A DNA stretch of 64,000 nucleotides from Corynebacterium nuruki S6-4. GTDB taxonomy: Bacteria; Actinomycetota; Actinomycetes; Mycobacteriales; Mycobacteriaceae. Positions 56,936 to 64,000 of this stretch are shown in pieces. Location: NCBI RefSeq assembly GCF_007970465.1, contig NZ_CP042429.1, forward strand, positions 1,178,001 through 1,242,000, read 5' to 3'. A program made the position numbers and the translations under genes. Each line of letters opens with the position of its first letter. Position 1 is the first letter of the stretch. A model generated the notes under the pieces. The model was not told the DNA's origin. It worked only from the letters and a program-made list of their open reading frames with translations, and searched no databases.

Positions 56936-58027
56936 CTACCGCCGCGCGAGCGCCTGCAGGTCCACCCCGCGCAGCCGGGCGAACTCCGCCGTCGACCCGG
57001 TGACCAGCACCTCGACCTCCCGCAGTTCCGCCACCGAGGACGCCCCCAGCAGCGCCAGCAGCGTCCGGACCTGCGACAGCCACGCCTCGATCTCCGCGAT
57101 CAGGGCGTCCAGCCCCGCACTCATCAGCACGTGCAGGAAGTGCCCGGAGACCCCCACCGCCGAAGCCCCCAGGGCCAGCGCCCGGACGACGTCCAGCGGC
57201 GACTGCACGCCACCGGAGGCCAGCACCTGCACCTGCGGTGCGGGGTCGGACGCCGAATCCCGGTGCAGCGTGTCCAGCAGACATTCCGCCGCGGTCTGCC
57301 CCCAGCCGGACAGGTAGGCGAACTCCTGCCGGTCGCGCCGCCGGTTCTCGATGTCGATGAAGTTCGTGCCGCCGCGGCCGCTGACGTCGATGACGTGCAC
57401 GCCCTGCTCCGCCACCGCGGCGATGCTGGCCCGGCCGAGTCCGAAACCGACCTCCTTGACGACGACCGGGACGTCCACCCCGGCGACGATCTCGCCGATC
57501 CGGTCCGGCCAGCCGCGGAAGTCACGGTCGCCTTCGGGCATGACGAGTTCCTGGGCGGGGTTGACGTGGATCTGCAGGGCGTCGGCGGACAGGAAGCCGA
57601 TCGCGTCCTGTGCCTGGGCGACCGTCATCTCGGGACTGACGTTGGCGAACAGGAAGGCCTCGGGCGCCACGTCACGCACCACGGCGAAGGAGTGCGCCAG
57701 GGTGGGGTCCTTGAGCGCGGGGCTGGCCGACCCGGTGGCCATCGCCACGCCGGTCGCGGCGGCGGCGCGGGCGAGGTCGGCGTTGATCAGCGCGGTCTTC
57801 TCCGAGCCGCCGGTCATGGCGTTGATGAAGAACGGTGCGGTCCAAGGGCGTCCGCACACGGTCGTGGACAGGTCCACGTCGTCGACCGCGAGTCCGGGGA
57901 AGGACCGGTGGAGGAAGCGGATGTCGTCCCACACCCCGGCCGGGGCGTGTTCCCCGCGCAGTTCCTCGGCCAGTGCCACGTGCTCGTCCTTGCGGCTGCC
58001 GCCGCGGGCGTCGCGTGAGATCGCCAT
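56936..58027 (-). CDS. fni: Isopentenyl-diphosphate delta-isomerase, type 2 (FMN-dependent)
   Basis: A 363-residue flavoprotein that interconverts IPP and DMAPP. Family motifs: RKDEHVALA at the N-terminus, PFFINAMTGGSE, LQIHVNPAQELVMPEGDRDF, VVVKEVGFGLGR, DVSGRGGTNFIDIENRR and ASGGVQSPLDVVRALALGA. Last gene of the mevalonate operon; its ATG is one base from the end of the phosphomevalonate kinase gene. The type 2 isomerase commonly travels with mevalonate genes in Gram-positive bacteria. Confidence 0.95.
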   Translation of the reverse strand: MAISRDARGGSRKDEHVALAEELRGEHAPAGVWDDIRFLHRSFPGLAVDDVDLSTTVCGRPWTAPFFINAMTGGSEKTALINADLARAAAATGVAMATGSASPALKDPTLAHSFAVVRDVAPEAFLFANVSPEMTVAQAQDAIGFLSADALQIHVNPAQELVMPEGDRDFRGWPDRIGEIVAGVDVPVVVKEVGFGLGRASIAAVAEQGVHVIDVSGRGGTNFIDIENRRRDRQEFAYLSGWGQTAAECLLDTLHRDSASDPAPQVQVLASGGVQSPLDVVRALALGASAVGVSGHFLHVLMSAGLDALIAEIEAWLSQVRTLLALLGASSVAELREVEVLVTGSTAEFARLRGVDLQALARR

Positions 58028-58028
58028 G

Positions 58029-59113
58029 TCAGTCCTCCCCGTCGGGCCGGTGCTCGTGCAGATTGAGCACCCGGATGTCCGCGCGTTCCCACACCGCGAG
58101 CAGGTCGTCGATGCGGGCGTCCTCGCTAATGAGCACGATGCCGCAGTCCCCGCCGCCGGCGCCGGAGGTCTTCGCGGCGCCGCCGTGGACCTCGGCGGTC
58201 TCGATGAGGCGCCGCAGCTGCGGGGTCTCGATGGTGGTGCCGGTGTGCTCCCCGAGGCCGTGGAGCAGTTCCCGGTTCCGGCGGATGGCGGCCATGATGC
58301 CGTCGGTGTCCTCGTGGTCGAGGGCGGCGACGAAGGCTTCGACACACGACCGGGAGCCGTCGAGGAAGCCGGCGTAGGTCCACCCGGCGTCGCCGGACTT
58401 GTTGGACTGGACGTCGTCGACCAGCCGCGAGGTGGAGGCCGGCGACCCGGTCCACCCGACGAGCAGCCGGAGGTGGTCCGGCGGCACCACGCGGCGCACC
58501 GACAGTCCCGGCCAGTCGGCGGCGACGAGGTCCATCAGCGGGCGGTGTTCCCGCTCCTCCCGCGCCCAGTCGCGGTCGAAGGAGGTGTAGGCGATCCAGC
58601 CGCCGAACACGGACGCCGCGACGTCCCCGCCGGAGCCGGAGCGCTGCACCCCGATGCTGGCCAGCAGGGCGAGCTTGAGCTGCGCCATGCGGTCCAGCCC
58701 CAGCTGGTAGTGGGTGCACAGGGCCCGCACCGTCGCCACGGTCACCGCGGCGGAGGACCCGAGGCCGAACTTGCGGCCCGAGTCGTCGTCGAGCTCGCTG
58801 GTGATGTCGAGGTCGTAGACCTGCAGCTCCACCCCGAGCGCGACCGCGGCCTCCTCGACGACGCGCACGGCGGCGAGGACGAAGCTGAACTGGTCCCGGT
58901 CGGGTTCGATGAGCATGTCACTGCCCTGCCGGTACCACTCGAGCCGGCTGCCCGCGTTCTGGTCGGTGGTGATGTGGCCGGTGTCGGCGGCCGCCGGGCT
59001 GACCCGCACGGTGATGTACCGGTCGACGGCGATGAGCACCGCCGGGTAGCCGGTCTCGACGACGGCATATTCACCGGCGATGTAGAGCTTGCCGGGGGCG
59101 CGGACCTCGGTGA

Positions 59114-59117
<4 letters not shown>
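58029..59117 (-). CDS. mvaK2: Phosphomevalonate kinase
   Basis: A 362-residue GHMP kinase that makes mevalonate diphosphate. The N-terminus (ITEVRAPGKLYIAGEYAVVETGYPAVLIAVDRYI), the ATP loop KFGLGSSAAVTVATVRA and the C-terminal KTSGAGGGDCGIVL place it in the bacterial PMK group. GSPASTSRLVDDVQ is also typical. The ATG at 59117 overlaps the mvaD stop (ATGA). Upstream open frame within mvaD is ignored. Confidence 0.94.
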
Positions 59118-60129
<1,012 letters not shown>

Positions 60130-60133
<4 letters not shown>

Positions 60134-61098
60134 CGGGCGCCCTCGCCGGCGAAGGTGCCGGGCTGCGGGGCGTGGACCCAGGTGGCGCGCGCGCCGGCGA
60201 GCACGAGGGCCTCCTCGATGCGGTGGGCGGAGTCCTCGTCCTCGGCGAGGGCGATGACGCACCCGCCGCGTCCCCCGCCGGTCAGCTTGGCGCCGAGGGC
60301 ACCGGCACCGACGGCGGCGGTGACCATCGCGTCGAGCCGGTCGTCGCTGACGCCCAGCCCGGCGAGCAGGTGGTGCGCCTCGGTCATCCGGGCACCCATG
60401 TCGGCGATGTCGCCGACGCGCATGTCGTCGACGACCTCCCCGGTGATCGCCCCGAGCCGGTCGAGGACGACGGTGGTCGCCGCCGGGTCGGCGTCGTAGC
60501 GGGAGCGGACGTGGGTGACGGTCTCCAGGGTGCTGCCCTCCTCACCGGAGTCGGCGATGACGATCCACGCGTCGAGCGCGTAGTCGAGGTCGGTGGGCTG
60601 CCCGGCCTCGAAGTGCACCGGGGTGTCCGCGGAGGTGGCGACGGCGTCCAGTCCGGAGGGGCGGCCGTGGGCGACGGTCTCGGCCTGCTGGGTGAGTTCG
60701 AAGATCTCCTGCCGGGTGGCGGGGACGTCGAAGGCGTCGAGCACGCCGCGGATCACCGCACCGGCGGCGGCGGCCGAGGAGCCGAGGCCGCGCTCGGGCG
60801 GGAAGTCGGAGTGGGTGGCGATGTGGAGGCCGGCGTCCGGGTGCCCGGCGAAGGCCGAGGCGACCTCGGCGGCGCGGGCGATGCTGGCGAAGCGGGCGGG
60901 GGCGACCTGCAGGCGTCCGGTCCAGCCGAGCCCGCTGAGTGTGCTCTCCTGCGCCGTCCCGCCGGTGGGTGTGACGTCGGCGGTCATGCGCAGTGACGTC
61001 AGCGGCAGGGCGATGGCGGGGTGCCCGTAGACGACGGCATGCTCCCCGAACAGGATGATCTTGGCCACGGTCTGGCCGTACCCGGTGTGCGGTTCCAC
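60130..61098 (-). CDS. mvaK1: Mevalonate kinase
   Basis: A 322-residue GHMP kinase. AKIILFGEHAVVYGHPAIALPL is the N-terminal signature, ERGLGSSAAAAGAVIRG the ATP loop, AHGRPSGLDAVAT the substrate region and LTGGGRGGCVIAL the C-terminal motif. First gene of the operon. The GTG at 61098 follows AGAAAGG at five bases. HMG-CoA synthase and reductase are not in the window, so the upper pathway must lie elsewhere or mevalonate be imported. Confidence 0.94.
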
Positions 61099-61120
61099 AT
61101 AAACCTTTCTACAGGACGAT

Positions 61121-61133
61121 CTGGACGGTCCAG
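61121..61133. promoter_or_regulatory. Palindrome CTGGACGGTCCAG upstream of the mevalonate operon
   Basis: A 13-base palindrome (6-bp arms, one central base) 23 bases before the mvaK1 start, in the divergent gap shared with the permease gene. It could be an operator or a leader hairpin; no promoter boxes were certain. Confidence 0.35.
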
Positions 61134-61269
61134 GGCGAAAGCGTACAACGTCGTCGACTGTGTCACCTACCCGGTGGGGTCTCCGGTGGGGTCGGGGACG
61201 GGTCACGGAATATGCTCGACCCTGACGTTTCCCGGCATGTCCCCCAATCCCCCGAGGAGTTTTACGCCC

Positions 61270-63207
61270 ATGAGTATCCAGGCGCCGGCCGCCGACACCC
61301 GGCCCGTCCATCCCGTCGACCAGGTCCCGCCGCCCGGCAAGCTCGCGGTGCTCTCCGTCCAGCATCTGCTGGCCTTCTACGCCGGCGCGGTCGTCGTCCC
61401 GCTGCTCATCGCCGGGCAGCTGCACCTGGATGCGACGACGACGATCCACCTCATCAACGCCGACCTGTTCACCTGCGGTATCGCGACCCTGATCCAGTCG
61501 GTCGGCTTCTGGAAGGTGGGGGTTCGCCTGCCGATCATCCAGGGTGTGACGACCACCGCGGTCACCCCGATCGTCGCCATCGGTCTGGCGGTGAACTCCG
61601 ACGGCGGGGTGGGCGTCCTGCCGGCGATCTACGGGTCGATCATCATCTCGGGCATCTTCACCTTCCTCGCCGCCCCGTATTTCGCGAAGTTCATCCGGTT
61701 CTTCCCGCCGGTGGTCATCGGCACGGTGCTGACGACGATGGGCATCACCCTGCTGTCGGTCGCGGCGAACGACTTCGTCAACCAGGCCGAGGGCGTCCCG
61801 GCGACGAAGGATCTCGCCTACGCCGGGCTGACGCTGGCGGTCATCATCGTCATCCAGCGGTTCTTCAAGGGCTTCCTCGGGACGCTGGCGATCCTCTTCG
61901 GCCTGCTCATCGGCACCGCGGTGGCCTTCGGTTTCGGCGACGCGGGCTTCGACGAGCTCGGCTCCTCCGACTGGGTGGGCTTCACCACCCCGTTCTACTT
62001 CGGGGCGCCGCAGTTCGTGCTCACCGGCGCGATCTCGATGATCATCGTCATGCTCATCACCATGGTCGAGTCCACCGGCGACGTCTTCGCCGCCGGGGAG
62101 ATCGTCGGACGCCGCACCACGAAGGAGGACATCGCCCGCGCGCTGCGTGCCGACGGCCTGTCCACGACCCTCGGTGGCGTGCTGAACTCCTTCCCCTACA
62201 CCTGCTTCGCGCAGAACGTCGGCCTGGTGCGGCTGACCCGGGTGCGGTCGCGCTGGGTGCCGGCCGCCGCGGGCGTCCTCATGATCGTCGTCGGGCTGAT
62301 CCCCAAGGCCGGGGCGATCGTCGCGGCGATCCCCTCCCCGGTGCTCGGTGCGGCGAGTATCGCGCTGTTCGCCAATGTGGCGCTGGTCGGTATCCAGACA
62401 CTCGGCAAGGTCGACCTGTCCGACAACCGCAATGCGACGATCCTCACCATCTCGATGGGGCTGGGCATGCTGGTGACGTTCAAGCCGGGGATCGCCGAGG
62501 TGTTCCCGGACTGGGCACAGGTGTTCTTCGCCTCGGGTGTGACGACCGGGTCGATCGCGGCGATCCTGCTCAACCTGCTGTTCTTCCATGTCGGACGCCG
62601 CCGCTCCCCCGATGTCACCCGTGATGCGGCGGGCCGTACCGTCACTCTCGCCGACGTCAACGCGATGGACGCCGCGACCTTCGTCCGCACCTTCGCCCCG
62701 CTGTTCAACAATGCGACGTGGCCGCTGGAGCGCGCCCACGCCGCCGGCCCGTTCGACTCGGTCCAGGACCTGCGGGACGCCGTGCAGGACGCCGTCCTCA
62801 CCGCCCCGCGGGACCGGCAGGACGCCCTGATCCGCGACTATCCGTCGATGGCGGACCTCCTGCTCGACGAGGACGCCCGGAAGCGCGAATCCGGGTTCGC
62901 CGGCTCTCTGGCGCTCGAGGAGATGGACGACATGGACGACGTGGAGCAGGAGCAGCTGCGCGATCTGTCGGCGCAGTACCGGAAGCGGTTCGGGATGCCG
63001 TTCGTCGCCTGCCTGGGCCGGATGGACTCCCGCAGCCAGATCGTCAGTGAGGGGCTGCGCCGGCTGGAGAACTCACCGGAGCAGGAGCACGTGCAGCTGC
63101 TGGGTGAGGTCGTGGAGATCGCCAACGACCGGTTCAGCAACCTCATCGCGGACGCCACCCCGGTCGCGTCCGCGTGGCTGGCGAAGTTCGACCACCTCGC
63201 CGACTGA
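61270..63207 (+). CDS. Nucleobase:cation symporter-2 (urate/xanthine-type permease) fused to an OHCU-decarboxylase-like domain
   Basis: A 645-residue fusion. Residues 1-450 form an NCS2 permease with about 14 helices: the TM1 QH pair (LSVQHLLAFYAGAVVVP), TMVESTGDVFAAGEI, and the NAT signature QNVGLVRLTR. Residues about 460-640 match 2-oxo-4-hydroxy-4-carboxy-5-ureidoimidazoline decarboxylase, the last step from urate to S-allantoin, with RTFAPLFNNATWPLERA, EQEQLRDLSAQYRKRFGMPF and Arg-rich end. However the HP-(D/E)-L motif with the catalytic His reads DYPSMADLLL (Tyr524), and the EHSPW motif is NNATW, so this domain may be inactive and regulatory. A GAGGAG lies upstream of the ATG. Confidence 0.88.
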   Translation: MSIQAPAADTRPVHPVDQVPPPGKLAVLSVQHLLAFYAGAVVVPLLIAGQLHLDATTTIHLINADLFTCGIATLIQSVGFWKVGVRLPIIQGVTTTAVTPIVAIGLAVNSDGGVGVLPAIYGSIIISGIFTFLAAPYFAKFIRFFPPVVIGTVLTTMGITLLSVAANDFVNQAEGVPATKDLAYAGLTLAVIIVIQRFFKGFLGTLAILFGLLIGTAVAFGFGDAGFDELGSSDWVGFTTPFYFGAPQFVLTGAISMIIVMLITMVESTGDVFAAGEIVGRRTTKEDIARALRADGLSTTLGGVLNSFPYTCFAQNVGLVRLTRVRSRWVPAAAGVLMIVVGLIPKAGAIVAAIPSPVLGAASIALFANVALVGIQTLGKVDLSDNRNATILTISMGLGMLVTFKPGIAEVFPDWAQVFFASGVTTGSIAAILLNLLFFHVGRRRSPDVTRDAAGRTVTLADVNAMDAATFVRTFAPLFNNATWPLERAHAAGPFDSVQDLRDAVQDAVLTAPRDRQDALIRDYPSMADLLLDEDARKRESGFAGSLALEEMDDMDDVEQEQLRDLSAQYRKRFGMPFVACLGRMDSRSQIVSEGLRRLENSPEQEHVQLLGEVVEIANDRFSNLIADATPVASAWLAKFDHLAD

Positions 63208-63210
63208 CGG

Positions 63211-64000
63211 TCAGATCCCGAGGGTGAGGCGCACCGCCCCGACCGCCTCGTCGAGGGCCTGCCGGGAGTCCTCCCAGATCGCCGAGGAGTTGACGAAGGG
63301 GTGGACCAGGCCGCGGTGCCGGCGCGCCGTCACCGGGACCCCGGCCTCCGCCAGGCGGCCGGCGTACTCCTCCCCCTCGTCGCGCAGCGGGTCATGCCCG
63401 GCGACGGCGACATAGGCCGGGGCGAGGCCCGAGAGATCGTCGGCGAACAACGGCGAGACCAGCTCGTCGAGGCGTCCGGCGGCATCCGTGTCGCCGAGGA
63501 AGTGACGGTCGTACCAGCGGAAGTGTGCCTCGGTGATGTAGGGGCCGGCGGCGAACTCGCGGCGGCTGGGGTGGGCCGCCATGACCTCGTCGACGTCACG
63601 CTGGTCGACGACGGGGACGAAGAGCATCTGCAGGGCCGGCTGCCGGCGGCCCTGCTGCTTCAGCCACAGGGTGACCGCGGCGGTGAGGTGGCCCCCGGCC
63701 GAGTCGCCGGCGACGATGACGTGGTCCGGGTCCACCTCGGGGATGTCGCCGTCGAGTGCGGCGGTGACCACCGCGGTGACGTCCTCCAGCGGGGCGGGGA
63801 ACGGGAACTCGGGGGCCATCCGGTAGTCCACCGAGATGACCCGGACCGCCGCACGGTTGCAGAAGTACCGGCAGGTCGAGTCGTGGCTGTCGAGGGAGCC
63901 GGTGACCCAGCCGCCGCCGTGGAGGTAGATCAGCACCGGAGCGGGGCCGTCACCGGCACCCTCCGGGGTGTAGATCCGTACCCGCACCCCGGCGATGACC
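63211..64000 (-). CDS. Alpha/beta hydrolase, HSL (HGGG) type esterase, N-terminus outside window
   Basis: The frame is open to the right edge, so only the last 263 codons are seen. YLHGGGWVTGSLDSHD gives the oxyanion-hole HGGG, AGDSAGGHLTAAVTLW carries the nucleophile serine, and the Asp (AVAGHDPLRDEGEEYAGRL) and His (GLVHPFVNS) complete the triad. Family IV (hormone-sensitive-lipase-like) esterase. It is convergent with the permease, three bases apart. Substrate unknown. Confidence 0.93.
   Translation of the reverse strand, partial: VIAGVRVRIYTPEGAGDGPAPVLIYLHGGGWVTGSLDSHDSTCRYFCNRAAVRVISVDYRMAPEFPFPAPLEDVTAVVTAALDGDIPEVDPDHVIVAGDSAGGHLTAAVTLWLKQQGRRQPALQMLFVPVVDQRDVDEVMAAHPSRREFAAGPYITEAHFRWYDRHFLGDTDAAGRLDELVSPLFADDLSGLAPAYVAVAGHDPLRDEGEEYAGRLAEAGVPVTARRHRGLVHPFVNSSAIWEDSRQALDEAVGAVRLTLGI

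Overview
The window is chromosomal DNA from a high-GC actinobacterium, most likely a Corynebacterium. The gene order rne-rplU-rpmA-obg-proB-proA-nadD-rsfS-gpgP and valS-folC-DUF4233-ndk is typical of that group. Other pointers are a GlxR-like CRP site, several leaderless starts (a TANNNT -10 box 6-8 bases before the start codon), an ISL3-family insertion sequence and an actinobacterial-type RNase E.

Layout. 1-1230: end of a DHA2-type MFS exporter. 1259-7872: a probable glutarate module, with a TRAP dicarboxylate transporter (dctM, dctQ, dctP), an IclR regulator, and a divergent pair encoding a glutaryl-CoA-dehydrogenase-like enzyme and a class III CoA-transferase. 7890-9264: a DUF559-like gene bracketed by two copies of a long inverted-repeat element, with two DnaA-box-like sites. 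9334-15525: an operon for a four-part Firmicute-type 2-oxoacid (pyruvate) dehydrogenase with an OFA-family transporter at its head. 15725-22950: holA, comEC, comEA, degV, gpgP, rsfS, nadD. 23019-33790: a YwiC-like membrane protein, a cutinase-like secreted hydrolase, proA, proB, obg, rpmA, rplU and rne. 34080-43364: a GXWXG/DUF4334 protein, a membrane protein, ndk, a second DUF559-like gene, an FMN reductase, DUF4233, LOG, folC and valS.

43465-56835 is an accessory defence island. It holds a 47-residue basic ORF behind a structured leader, an XRE-type regulator, a SNF2 helicase with a DUF3883 nuclease-like tail, a DUF1156 adenine methylase and a HEPN-DUF499 ATPase. A perfect 16-bp palindrome in an identical 18-bp context lies at the promoters of both the helicase and the methylase-ATPase pair. 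The regulator therefore probably controls the whole system, as controller proteins do in restriction-modification loci. The island ends in an ISL3 element sitting against a truncated related element, followed by the cut-off C-terminus of a DUF3320 helicase.

56936-61098 is a mevalonate-pathway operon (mvaK1-mvaD-mvaK2-fni), unusual for a corynebacterium, where the MEP route is the rule. 61270-63207 is a nucleobase permease fused to an OHCU-decarboxylase-like domain that lacks the usual catalytic histidine. The window closes inside an HSL-type esterase gene. I saw no tRNA, rRNA or CRISPR array.
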